Of a stretch of DNA of 36,364 bases, positions 24,820 through 32,931 are shown piece after piece (positions within the stretch are counted from its first letter, which is position 1; every line of letters starts with the position of its first letter). This DNA comes from Candidatus Pelagibacter communis (GTDB lineage: Bacteria > Pseudomonadota > Alphaproteobacteria > Pelagibacterales > Pelagibacteraceae), in contig NZ_CVSF01000065.1 of the NCBI RefSeq assembly GCF_001179925.1, forward strand, positions 1-36,364, given 5' to 3'. Position numbers and translations under genes: made by a program. Below the pieces are notes generated by a model, which did not search any database, was not told the DNA's origin, and was given only the letters and a program-made list of their open reading frames with translations.

Positions 24820-25749
24820 ATGAAACATTTTATACATCTTAAAGATATTCCAGGTCGAGATCTTCGAAAAATCATTACTGATGCAAAACGAAGAAAAATT
24901 TCGCGAAAAAAACTAAATAATCTTGATGTTGATAAAGGAGCGCCTCTAAAGGGTAAACTGTTAATACAAATGTTTGAAAAATCTAGCTTAAGGACTAGAT
25001 TGAGTTTTTACTTAGCAATAAAACAGCTAGGAGGGAGCACACTCACACTTAGACCAGATGAGTTACATCTATCAAAAGGAGGGGAGAGTATAGAGGATAC
25101 AGCAAAAATTTTATCCAATTTTGGAAATGCTTTTATGCTCAGAACCGATAGTGATAAAAAATTAGAGGAATTTAAAAAACATTTGTCGATACCTATAATT
25201 AATGGATTGAGTCCCAGTTCACATGCTACTCAAATTTTATCTGATGTTTTTACAGTTGAAGAAATTAAAAAAAAACCAATATCTAAGCTGAATATTTCTT
25301 GGATAGGAGACTCAAATAATGTTTTAAATTCTTTGATTGCTGCATCTATAAAATTTTCTTTTAAATTAAAAATTGGCTGCCCAAAAAAATATCAACCATC
25401 TAAGAAAATAATGGAATATATTAAAAGAAACAAAAATAAGATTATAATTTATAATGATCCTAAAATGGCTGCATCAAAGGCAGATGTAATTTTCTCAGAT
25501 AAAGTTATATCTATGAATGATAAAGTAAACAAATTGAAAAAATTAAATCATTTTAAAAAATTCAAGATTGATAAAAAATTAATGAGCTTTGCCAAAAAAG
25601 ATTGTGTGTTTCTTCATTGTTTACCAAGAGGAACTGAAGTGGAAGAAAAAATATTTTCAAGCAAACAATCAAAAGTTTGGCAACAAGCTCTTAACAGAGT
25701 TCATGTACAAAAATCTATATTACTTTATTGTTTTGGAAAATTAAGGTAG
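24820..25749 (+). CDS. argF: ornithine carbamoyltransferase
   Basis: ArgF makes citrulline from ornithine and carbamoyl phosphate. The 309-residue protein has the carbamoyl-phosphate motif as SLRTR (residues 56-60, usually STRTR), ESIEDTAKILSNF, HATQ (135-138; usual HPCQ or HPTQ), the GDSNNV loop, ISMND (usual SMG) and HCLPRG. It resembles the alphaproteobacterial anabolic enzyme, with several substitutions at substrate-binding motifs. N-succinylornithine carbamoyltransferases also use SLRTR, but other features here fit ordinary OTC better. Pairing with argD supports a role in arginine synthesis. Confidence 0.9.
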   Translation: MKHFIHLKDIPGRDLRKIITDAKRRKISRKKLNNLDVDKGAPLKGKLLIQMFEKSSLRTRLSFYLAIKQLGGSTLTLRPDELHLSKGGESIEDTAKILSNFGNAFMLRTDSDKKLEEFKKHLSIPIINGLSPSSHATQILSDVFTVEEIKKKPISKLNISWIGDSNNVLNSLIAASIKFSFKLKIGCPKKYQPSKKIMEYIKRNKNKIIIYNDPKMAASKADVIFSDKVISMNDKVNKLKKLNHFKKFKIDKKLMSFAKKDCVFLHCLPRGTEVEEKIFSSKQSKVWQQALNRVHVQKSILLYCFGKLR

Positions 25750-26283
25750 CGGTAATGGATTATCGGAATTTTGATTTAAGTATTTTATTACTGATGCTCT
25801 ATCTTTTTCTTTTCTTAATCCAGCGAAGGCCATCTTTGTACCTTTGATCCATTTTGCAGGTTTAATCAAATATCCATTTAATTCTTCAAAAGTCCATTCC
25901 TTGCCATATGTAGAAAGAGCTTTGGAATATTTATAATCATTTACAGCTCCAACTTGTCTGCCAACAACATTATATAAAGCAGGTCCGATATTATTTTTTC
26001 CTCCTTTTACAATTGAATGACAGGCTGCACATTTTTTAAAAACTTTTTCTCCATGGGCGAGATCTCCTAATGCCATGAGGGCAGCTATATCAATTTTTTC
26101 CTCTGTCGTTTCAGAGCTTAGATCGGATTTTGTAGAAGCTACTTGTTCTACTTCTACTACATAACCTGGATTTTTAGGTTTTTCGACATAAAATACAATA
26201 TCAGAAAGTTTTCCAATACCAATTACTAGAAGCGCAACCATCAATACAGCAGCTACTATTTTATTAATTTCAAAAGAATCCAT
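25741..26283 (-). CDS. membrane-anchored class I cytochrome c
   Basis: A 180-residue protein with an N-terminal uncleaved membrane helix (about 9-32, IVAAVLMVALLVIGIGKLSDIV), a flexible acidic linker (about 40-75), and a cytochrome c domain. The domain has the haem site CAACH, NIGPALYNVVGRQVG, the W-T-F-E-E-L segment, and the Met ligand in KGTKMAFAGL. It resembles CycM/c552, which passes electrons from complex III to terminal oxidase at the periplasmic face. It converges on argF with a 9-base overlap of 3' ends, so no terminator separates them. Confidence 0.93.
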   Translation of the reverse strand: MDSFEINKIVAAVLMVALLVIGIGKLSDIVFYVEKPKNPGYVVEVEQVASTKSDLSSETTEEKIDIAALMALGDLAHGEKVFKKCAACHSIVKGGKNNIGPALYNVVGRQVGAVNDYKYSKALSTYGKEWTFEELNGYLIKPAKWIKGTKMAFAGLRKEKDRASVIKYLNQNSDNPLPLP

Positions 26284-26364
26284 ATTTGATAAATTTTATA
26301 AGAGAACCTATATCATTTAAATTTTAAAATTGCTTATATTTTACTGTACAATTTTGCCCCTCTT

Positions 26365-26370
26365 TATAAT
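26365..26370 (+). promoter_or_regulatory. possible -10 box for kdsB
   Basis: A perfect TATAAT, 22 bases before the kdsB ATG, follows a slightly GC-richer TTGCCCCTC stretch. No convincing -35 hexamer is seen 16-18 bases upstream. Confidence 0.4.
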
Positions 26371-26391
26371 CTAATTAAAAGTAAAGAAACT

Positions 26392-27120
26392 ATGAAAACA
26401 TTAATAATTATACCCTCAAGAATGTCTGCAACTAGATTACCTGGCAAACCATTACTTAAGATTAATGGTCTTTCAATTATATCTCATGTATTTAAAAAAG
26501 CCGAAAGTGCCAACATTGGAGATGTGATTGTTGCAACTGAGGATCAAGAAATTTTAGAGGATGTAAAAAAAAATGGGGGAAATGCTATTTTAACCTCAAA
26601 AAACCACAAAACTGGAACTGACAGAATTTATGAAGCTTTTAGAATAATTAACAGAAAAGACGTTGATTTTGTCATGAATATCCAAGGAGATGAACCTGAC
26701 ATTGAAATAGATGATATTAAAATTTTAGATACGAAAATGAAATCAAATAAATCAAAAATCGGAACTATGGCAGCGGAAATTTTAAATAGAAAAATCTATG
26801 AAAATGAAAATGTAGTTAAGGTAAGAATTGATGAATCATTCAAAAAAAATTCTTTTCCATACGCAAAAAATTTTATGAGAAAAACAAATGATAAAATAGA
26901 TGTTTTTCATCACATGGGAATCTATTCTTATCAAGTTGAAACTCTAAAAAAATTCATTTCATTAGCCCAATCAAAAAATGAGCTTAATAATAGGCTTGAA
27001 CAGTTAAGAGCCATTGATAATGATATTAAGATAAACGTAGCGCTTGCTAATAAATCACCGATAGGTGTTGATACAAAAGAAGATTATCTAGCCATAAAAA
27101 ACATAATGAAATATAAATAA
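26392..27120 (+). CDS. kdsB: 3-deoxy-manno-octulosonate cytidylyltransferase (CMP-Kdo synthetase)
   Basis: KdsB activates Kdo with CTP for LPS inner-core synthesis in the cytoplasm. The 242-residue protein starts LIIIPSRMSATRLPGKPL, a nucleotide-binding signature, and has VATEDQEI, THKTGTDRI-like KTGTDRIYEAF, NIQGDEPDIE (metal-binding Asp), HHMGIYSYQVETL and LEQLRAIDNDIKI. It begins the kdsB-pheA pair (2-base gap) after a candidate promoter. With kdsD it covers two steps of Kdo metabolism in this window. Confidence 0.95.
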   Translation: MKTLIIIPSRMSATRLPGKPLLKINGLSIISHVFKKAESANIGDVIVATEDQEILEDVKKNGGNAILTSKNHKTGTDRIYEAFRIINRKDVDFVMNIQGDEPDIEIDDIKILDTKMKSNKSKIGTMAAEILNRKIYENENVVKVRIDESFKKNSFPYAKNFMRKTNDKIDVFHHMGIYSYQVETLKKFISLAQSKNELNNRLEQLRAIDNDIKINVALANKSPIGVDTKEDYLAIKNIMKYK

Positions 27121-27122
27121 TT

Positions 27123-27953
27123 ATGGGAAAAATTTATTTTCAAGGTACATATGGCGCATACTCTCATTTAGCTTCACTTGCTATTGATCCAAAAGCAGAG
27201 ATTGTTCCATGTAAAACTTTTGATGAATGTTTTCTAAAAGCTTCGAGTGAAAAAGACTCAAAAATAGTTATACCTGAGTCTAATAGAATTACTGGTAATA
27301 TTGGAATTGAATATCTTATTTTTAAATATCGATTAAATATTTATTCTGAATATTTTCAAAAAATTGAACATAATTTACTTGGACATCGAGGTGCAAATTT
27401 AAAAGATATAAAAAATATATTTTCACATGCTCAAGCTTTATCACAGTGTTCTAACTTTATTAAAAAGAATGGTATGGTTGAACATGTTAGAGCTGACACC
27501 GCAGGTTCGGCAGAAATGGTTTCAAAAAATAAAAAAAAAGATGAAGCCGCTATAGCTTCAATTCTAAGTGCAAAAACATATGGGTTAGAAGTAATTCAAA
27601 AAAATATTGAAAATGAACCAGGTAACCTAACAAGATTTTTAGTCATGGGCAAAAATTTGATACAACCTGAGTTTGGTAAAAAAAATTATATAACCTCTTT
27701 TTTATTTAAACTTAAAAGTAAACCAGCTGCCCTTTATCAATCCTTAGGTGGTTTTGCAATTAACGGAGTAAATTTAACTAAGCTTCAAAGTTATCCAGAA
27801 AAAAACACTTTTGACTCTTTCTTTTTTTTGTGTGATCTAGATGGTCATATTGAAGATCCAAAAGTTCAAAAATCACTAGAGGAACTTGGACTTCATTGTC
27901 AGGATTTTCATGTTCTAGGTGTTTTTGAGGCAGATCCTGTTAGAGAAAAATAA
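27123..27953 (+). CDS. pheA: prephenate dehydratase
   Basis: PheA turns prephenate into phenylpyruvate for phenylalanine synthesis. The 276-residue protein has a PDT domain (about 1-185) starting IYFQGTYGAYSHLA, with HAQALSQC, DTAGSAEMV, AAIASILSAKTYGL and the catalytic GNLTRFLVMG. A C-terminal ACT domain follows (about 195-276) with GGFAINGVNLTKLQSYP, where Phe normally binds for feedback inhibition; the classical ESRP is QSYP. There is no chorismate mutase domain. It follows kdsB after 2 bases, and the SRP RNA gene starts 50 bases after its stop. Confidence 0.95.
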   Translation: MGKIYFQGTYGAYSHLASLAIDPKAEIVPCKTFDECFLKASSEKDSKIVIPESNRITGNIGIEYLIFKYRLNIYSEYFQKIEHNLLGHRGANLKDIKNIFSHAQALSQCSNFIKKNGMVEHVRADTAGSAEMVSKNKKKDEAAIASILSAKTYGLEVIQKNIENEPGNLTRFLVMGKNLIQPEFGKKNYITSFLFKLKSKPAALYQSLGGFAINGVNLTKLQSYPEKNTFDSFFFLCDLDGHIEDPKVQKSLEELGLHCQDFHVLGVFEADPVREK

Positions 27954-27966
27954 ATACAATCTTTTC

Positions 27967-27996
27967 TTGTGGATTAGAAAACAATACTGCTATAAT
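27967..27996 (+). promoter_or_regulatory. promoter of 4.5S RNA (and probably dnaX)
   Basis: A perfect TATAAT (27991-27996) stands 7 bases before the first paired base of the SRP RNA, exactly where a -10 box is expected. A weak TTGTGG -35 (27967-27972) is 18 bases upstream. The agreement with the RNA 5' end makes this one of the better promoters in the window. Confidence 0.7.
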
Positions 27997-28002
27997 ACTC
28001 CT

Positions 28003-28086
28003 GGAGGCTAGAGGTGGATGCTGCTTGAACCCGACCAGATCTTAACGGAAGCAGTCGTAGAGACAGTTACTCAGGTTCTAGTCTCC
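28003..28086 (+). ncRNA. ffs: 4.5S signal recognition particle RNA
   Basis: A small bacterial SRP RNA of about 84 bases. The ends pair over 10 bp (GGAGGCTAGA with TCTAGTCTCC). The Ffh-binding domain is clear: CGAC, the symmetric loop CAGA/AGCA, a 3-bp stem TCT/GGA, a TAAC tetraloop, and GTCG. The usual GGAA tetraloop is replaced by UAAC, which fits the URRC class. It is just upstream of dnaX, its usual place in alphaproteobacteria. The RNA ends about 14 bases before the dnaX ATG. Confidence 0.9.
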
Positions 28087-28100
28087 TTAAAAGTAATAAA

Positions 28101-29756
28101 ATGAATAATAATTCAAAAGTTTTAGCTCTTAAATATAGACCCCAAACCTTTGATGATCTTATTGGTCAAGAAGTAGTATCTGAAACTATAAAAAATTCTA
28201 TTAAAGCGAACAAGGTTCCTAATGCTTATCTTTTCACCGGGATAAGAGGAATAGGGAAAACTACAATAGCTAGAATTGTTGCAAAGTCTTTAAATTGTTT
28301 AAATAGTTATAAAAATTTTTGTAATAAAAATTTTTGTGAAAACTGTGAGGCAATTGCTAATTCCAGTCACATAGACGTTCTAGAGATGGATGCAGCTAGC
28401 AAAACTGGTGTGGATGATGTTAGAGATTTAATTGAGTTTTCAAGATATGGCCCAACATCATCAAAATATAAAATTTTTATAATTGATGAAGTACATATGT
28501 TGAGCAAACAAGCATTTAATGCGCTATTAAAAACTTTGGAAGAACCACCTGAATATTTAAAATTTATATTCGCTACAACAGAGATTAAGAAAATACCAAT
28601 CACGGTGGTATCAAGATGCCAGAGATTTGATTTGTCTAGGATCAAGTCAAATGAATTATTTGAATTTATTAAAAAGATTAAAGAAAAAGAAAATGGAAAA
28701 GCCACCGATGATGCTTTAAAATTAATTGTAAAAATTTCAGAGGGATCAGTTAGGGATGCACTTTCTTTATTAGATAGAGCTTTGATAAGTCTAGAGAATG
28801 GAAAAGAATTAGATCTTAATGCTGCTCAAAAAATTTTTGGTTATTTTGATAAATCACAATTGATAGAACTATTTGATCAAATATTTCAAGGAAATGAGAC
28901 TAAGGTCATAGAGAGTTATAGAAAAATTTATAATCAGGGCGTTGAACCAAAAATATTTATAAATGATTTTTTGGAAATACTATATTATTTTAAAAATATA
29001 AACTCTCTTACACTCGAAAGTACAAACTTTTCTTTAAATGATATCGAATTTAATAGAATTAAGGAAATTTCTAATAAAATTGATGATGAGGTATTAATTC
29101 TATTTTGGCAATTTACAATTAGAACTCTCGGGGAATTAGATATTGTATCTAATCAACACTTATCCATTGAAATGTTTTTAATGAGATTAATACATTTAAA
29201 CGGTTTTGTTCCTACCAAAGATATAAAAGATGATGAATTAAAAAAAAATGGAATAAAAAGTGATAAAAATTTTTCTCCATTAAACATACAAAATAAAGAA
29301 ACAGTAAATCAAATTAAGAGTGTGACTCAAGAAAAAAAAATTAAACCGCAATCTCAAATAGAACCAAAAATAACAAATGAAATTATAATAGAATCCTTTA
29401 ATGAATTATTGCAAATTTGTAAAATTAAAAAAGAGATAAAATTAAAGTATCAGCTAGAAAAAAATGTTAATTTAGTAAAATTTGAAAATGGCAGAATTGA
29501 AATTTCTTTTAATGATAATTTGGACAAGGATTTTGTAAAAGAATTATCAGCAAAGCTTTTAGAATGGACTAATCAAAGATGGATTATAAGTTTTAGTAAG
29601 AGTGAAGGAAATATATCAATAAGAGATAAAGAAATAGTTTTACAAAAACGGTTAATTGAAAATGCTAAAAAATCTGATTTTTATAAATCTGTCTTAAAGT
29701 ACTTTTCTGATGCAGAATTAATTGATGTTAAATCGACTAAAAAAGATGATGAATAA
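28101..29756 (+). CDS. dnaX: DNA polymerase III subunits gamma and tau
   Basis: DnaX is the ATPase of the clamp loader; full-length tau also binds polymerase and helicase. The 551-residue protein has KYRPQTFDDLIGQ, Walker A FTGIRGIGKTTIAR, a zinc-binding Cys cluster (CLNSYKNFCNKNFCENC), VLEMDAASKTGVDDVRDL, Walker B IFIIDEVHMLSKQAFNALL, and sensor RCQRFDLSRI. Domain III ends near residue 365, then a Lys/Asn-rich linker (about 370-425) and a tau-specific C-terminal domain. Two A9 tracts in the linker could cause slippage giving gamma-like products. There is no Shine-Dalgarno element in the 14 bases between SRP RNA and ATG. It overlaps ybaB by one base. Confidence 0.95.
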   Translation: MNNNSKVLALKYRPQTFDDLIGQEVVSETIKNSIKANKVPNAYLFTGIRGIGKTTIARIVAKSLNCLNSYKNFCNKNFCENCEAIANSSHIDVLEMDAASKTGVDDVRDLIEFSRYGPTSSKYKIFIIDEVHMLSKQAFNALLKTLEEPPEYLKFIFATTEIKKIPITVVSRCQRFDLSRIKSNELFEFIKKIKEKENGKATDDALKLIVKISEGSVRDALSLLDRALISLENGKELDLNAAQKIFGYFDKSQLIELFDQIFQGNETKVIESYRKIYNQGVEPKIFINDFLEILYYFKNINSLTLESTNFSLNDIEFNRIKEISNKIDDEVLILFWQFTIRTLGELDIVSNQHLSIEMFLMRLIHLNGFVPTKDIKDDELKKNGIKSDKNFSPLNIQNKETVNQIKSVTQEKKIKPQSQIEPKITNEIIIESFNELLQICKIKKEIKLKYQLEKNVNLVKFENGRIEISFNDNLDKDFVKELSAKLLEWTNQRWIISFSKSEGNISIRDKEIVLQKRLIENAKKSDFYKSVLKYFSDAELIDVKSTKKDDE

Positions 29757-30073
29757 TGAATGATTTTACAAAAATACTTGATAAAGCAAGAGAGCTTGAA
29801 GCAAAAGTAAAAGAGAGCCAAGAAAAAATTAAAAATATTAAAGTTGAGGGTGTTTCTGGAAGTAAGTCGGTAAAAGTTACTTTAGATGGAGAAGGAGAAA
29901 TGGTAAAAATAGAAATTGCTAATGAGATGCTCAAAGAAGAAAAATCTATTATTGAGGATTTAATCGTTGCAGCACATAACAATGCAAAAATTCAATTAAA
30001 ATCTATAACTGCAGAAGAAATCTCCAAAGCTACTGGAGGTCTAGGAATTCCTGGTTTTAAATGGCCATTATAA
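29756..30073 (+). CDS. YbaB/EbfC family nucleoid-associated protein
   Basis: A 105-residue DNA-binding protein of the YbaB/EbfC family, which coats and shapes DNA and is always found between dnaX and recR. The N-terminal half is a charged helix (ILDKARELEAKVKESQEKI), followed by the conserved core VEGVSGSKSVKVTLDGEGEM, then ISKATGGLGIPGFKWPL at the C-terminus. The start overlaps the dnaX stop (TAATG) and the stop is 3 bases from recR, so the three genes form one unit. Confidence 0.94.
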   Translation: MNDFTKILDKARELEAKVKESQEKIKNIKVEGVSGSKSVKVTLDGEGEMVKIEIANEMLKEEKSIIEDLIVAAHNNAKIQLKSITAEEISKATGGLGIPGFKWPL

Positions 30074-30076
30074 TCA

Positions 30077-30688
30077 ATGCAAAATATTAATGAAATAGAG
30101 GAATTGATAAAATTGATTTCTAAACTGCCTGGATTAGGACCAAAGTCAGCTAAACGAATTGTATTGAAATTAATGAATAATAGAGATGAGATTATTAAAC
30201 CTATGGCCAATACTTTAGTTCAAGTTTATAAAAATGTTACCCGGTGTAATTTGTGTGGCTCACTAAAATCAATTTCAGAAGGTTGTTTTAATTGTGAAAA
30301 TGTTAAAGAAAAATTTAATAAGATTTGTGTTGTCGAAGACATAGCGGATCAATGGTCAATTGAAAATTCTAATATTTTTAAGGGATATTATCATATTCTT
30401 GGAGGAACCATTGCCTCTGCAGGACATAGAAAGGAAGATCTATTAATCAATTCATTAGTTGAAAGAGTTAACAAAGATAAAATTGAAGAAGTTATTTTAG
30501 CATTGTCTGAAACTGTAGAAGGACAAACTACTGCATATTATATTAGAGATATTCTTAAAAATTTGAAAGTGAGTGTCACAAAATTAGCGAGGGGTATGCC
30601 GATAGGATATTCACCAGAAAATTTGGATGATGGAACTTTACTTTCAGCCTTTAAAAATAGATCAAAGTTAAATTCTAGTTCTGAGTAG
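30077..30688 (+). CDS. recR: recombination protein RecR
   Basis: RecR works with RecF and RecO to load RecA at single-strand gaps. The 203-residue protein has the helix-hairpin-helix [20 protein letters not shown], a zinc finger with [17 protein letters not shown], a Toprim domain starting [14 protein letters not shown], then [25 protein letters not shown] and the C-terminal [20 protein letters not shown]. It is complete and ordinary. Its end overlaps glcB (opposite strand) by 14 bases. Confidence 0.96.
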   Translation: MQNINEIEELIKLISKLPGLGPKSAKRIVLKLMNNRDEIIKPMANTLVQVYKNVTRCNLCGSLKSISEGCFNCENVKEKFNKICVVEDIADQWSIENSNIFKGYYHILGGTIASAGHRKEDLLINSLVERVNKDKIEEVILALSETVEGQTTAYYIRDILKNLKVSVTKLARGMPIGYSPENLDDGTLLSAFKNRSKLNSSSE

Positions 30689-32834
30689 CCTTTTTTTCTA
30701 GTCTGTTTATATGTAGAAGTGGCTCAGTATATCCGGATGGTTGCTCTTTTCCCTTAAAGATTAAATCACACGCAGCTTTAAATGCTATAGATTTTTCAAA
30801 GTTATCACTCATTTTTACATAATCTTTGTCGCCTTCATTTTGTTTATCTACAACTTTTGCCATCTGTTTCATTATTTCTGTAACTTGGATTTTCGTAGTA
30901 ATTCCGTGATGCAACCAATTCGCAATATGTTGGGAGGAAATCCGAAGAGTTGCTCTGTCTTCCATAAGAAAAGTATTTGTTATATCGGGAACTTTTGAGC
31001 AACCGACCCCTTGATCAATCCATCTTACAACATAACCCAATAGAGTTTGTGCAGAATTTGATATTTCAGAATTTATTTCATCAACCGACCAATTGGGTCT
31101 ATCTGCTATTGGAATTGTTAAAAGATCATCTAATTTTGCAGGAGATCTTGAGATTAGTTTCTTTTGCAATTCAAAAACGTCAATTTGATGATAATGCAAA
31201 GCATGTAAAGATGCTGCTGTTGGAGAAGGAACCCAAGCACAGTTAGCACCAGCTTTCAGATGACCAATCTTTTCATCTAACATTTTTTTCATTTCATCTG
31301 GTGCCGCCCACATACCTTTTCCTATTTGAGCCTTACCAGAAAAGCCACATTTTAATCCTAAATCAACATTGTTATTTTCGTAAGCCTGTATCCATTTAGA
31401 AGATTTCATATCACCTTTTTTTATCATTGGGCCTGCTTCCATCGAAGTATGCATTTCATCACCAGTTCTATCGAGAAACCCAGTGTTTTGAAAGACTATA
31501 CGTTTTGACAGAGCTCTAATACATTCCTTAAGATTTGCTGACGTTCTTCTTTCCTCATCCATTAAACCCACTTTAATTGTATTTGGTTTTAATTCTAAAA
31601 CTTTTTCAACTTTAGAAAAAATTAAATCAGTAAAAGCACATTCATCAGGTCCATGCATTTTTGGTTTAACAATGTATATTGACCCAGTTCTTGAGTTTCT
31701 ATTTTTTTTTAAATCATGAAGCGCTGCCGCACTGGTAATAAATGCATCCATAATTCCCTCTGGTACTTCACTCCCGTCTTTTAAAAGGATAGAGGGGTTA
31801 GTCATTAGATGACCGACATTTCTAATTAATAGCAAGCTTCTTCCATGTAATTTTAGTCCTTTACCGTCTCTAGAAATATAACTTCTATCTGGATTTAATT
31901 TTCTTTCTAAATTTTTACCATTTTTTTCAAATTGAATTTTTAAATCTCCCTTCATTAATCCTAACCAGTTCCTGTAGCAAATTACTTTGTCTTCAGCATC
32001 AACGGCAGCAACACTATCTTCATTATCACAAATGGTTGAGATTGCTGACTCTGCTATCACATCACTTATTCCAGCTATGTCATGGGCAGCACTAAAAGCT
32101 CTAGGATTTATAATAATTTCAAAGTGAAGACCATTGTTTTTTAATATGATTGCTTCTGGTTTATTAGCATCACCTCTATGACCTATAAATTTACCAGTAT
32201 CTTTAAGCTTATATTCATAATCATCTTTTAGAATAATCAGGTTTTGATCTATTACTTTTAAACCAGCAATATTTTTCCAGCTTGTCCCATCAATCGGTAT
32301 ATATTTATCAAAAAATTCTCTAACATATTTTATAACTTCTTGTCCTCGATTTGGATCATATCTTTCACTTCCCCCTTCCTCAGATTCAATTATATTTGTA
32401 CCATAAAGACTATCATACAAGCTTACCCAACGTGCATTAGCAGCATTCAAAGCATATCTAGCATTCATAATTGGAACTACTAATTGAGGTCCGGCTATTT
32501 TAGCTATTTCTACATCTACATTTTCTGTTTCAATCTTAAAATCAGAACCCTCATCTTTTAGATAACCAATATCTTTTAAAAATTTTTTATATTCAACTAT
32601 ATCAATTTTGTTTCCTTTTTTTTGAAAATGCCAGTCATCAATTTTTTTTTGTAAATCTTCTCTTATTTTTAAAAGATCTTTATTTTTTAAAGAAAGTTCT
32701 TCAATGCATTGATCAAAACCTGACCAAAACTTTTTAGGTGAGATATTTGTATTGTGTAGAAGTTCATCATTAACAAATCTTAGTAATTCAATTGAAACTT
32801 TTAAGTTGTTAATTGTTTGATAATTAATATTCAT
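30675..32834 (-). CDS. glcB: malate synthase G
   Basis: Malate synthase condenses glyoxylate with acetyl-CoA to give malate. At 719 residues it is the large isoform G. Visible family segments are [18 protein letters not shown]-like [107 protein letters not shown], and [18 protein letters not shown]/17/TAGAAA promoter stands so close that transcription would begin about at the ATG. SAR11 relatives are reported to control glcB with a glycine riboswitch; no such element or leader is visible here. Convergent with recR, divergent from accA. Confidence 0.95.
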   Translation of the reverse strand: MNINYQTINNLKVSIELLRFVNDELLHNTNISPKKFWSGFDQCIEELSLKNKDLLKIREDLQKKIDDWHFQKKGNKIDIVEYKKFLKDIGYLKDEGSDFKIETENVDVEIAKIAGPQLVVPIMNARYALNAANARWVSLYDSLYGTNIIESEEGGSERYDPNRGQEVIKYVREFFDKYIPIDGTSWKNIAGLKVIDQNLIILKDDYEYKLKDTGKFIGHRGDANKPEAIILKNNGLHFEIIINPRAFSAAHDIAGISDVIAESAISTICDNEDSVAAVDAEDKVICYRNWLGLMKGDLKIQFEKNGKNLERKLNPDRSYISRDGKGLKLHGRSLLLIRNVGHLMTNPSILLKDGSEVPEGIMDAFITSAAALHDLKKNRNSRTGSIYIVKPKMHGPDECAFTDLIFSKVEKVLELKPNTIKVGLMDEERRTSANLKECIRALSKRIVFQNTGFLDRTGDEMHTSMEAGPMIKKGDMKSSKWIQAYENNNVDLGLKCGFSGKAQIGKGMWAAPDEMKKMLDEKIGHLKAGANCAWVPSPTAASLHALHYHQIDVFELQKKLISRSPAKLDDLLTIPIADRPNWSVDEINSEISNSAQTLLGYVVRWIDQGVGCSKVPDITNTFLMEDRATLRISSQHIANWLHHGITTKIQVTEIMKQMAKVVDKQNEGDKDYVKMSDNFEKSIAFKAACDLIFKGKEQPSGYTEPLLHINRLEKKATQN

Positions 32835-32840
32835 TAATCT

Positions 32841-32869
32841 TTTCTAAAACTCAAGTAAAATTAAGTCAA
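32841..32869 (-). promoter_or_regulatory. probable glcB promoter, nearly leaderless
   Basis: On the minus strand, TTGACT (32864-32869) and TAGAAA (32841-32846) are separated by 17 bases. The predicted start falls at or within a base or two of the glcB ATG at 32834, implying a leaderless transcript. Confidence 0.5.
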
Positions 32870-32877
32870 TAATTAAT

Positions 32878-32902
32878 AGTGACATGACATTATGTTGTCA
32901 CT
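32878..32902. promoter_or_regulatory. inverted repeat between glcB and accA, probable operator
   Basis: AGTGACA (32878-32884) and its exact reverse complement TGTCACT (32896-32902) flank an 11-base centre that itself contains ACAT/ATGT. It is the most GC-rich part of the spacer. The right arm overlaps the accA -35 hexamer, and the site lies upstream of the glcB promoter, so one regulator could affect both genes. As RNA it could also form a hairpin. Confidence 0.5.
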
Positions 32903-32922
32903 TTTAATTTTTATATGATAAT
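32895..32922 (+). promoter_or_regulatory. probable accA promoter, nearly leaderless
   Basis: TTGTCA (32895-32900) and GATAAT (32917-32922), each one mismatch from consensus, are 16 bases apart. The expected start is about 3 bases before the accA ATG at 32932. The -35 overlaps the right arm of the inverted repeat at 32878-32902. Confidence 0.5.
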
Positions 32923-32931
32923 TAAAAGAAT

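Noticed and set aside
32835-32931. Glycine riboswitch upstream of glcB
   Set aside because: I looked for one because SAR11 malate synthase genes are reported to have it. The 97-base spacer is too short and lacks the GC-rich paired core; only a simple inverted repeat is present.
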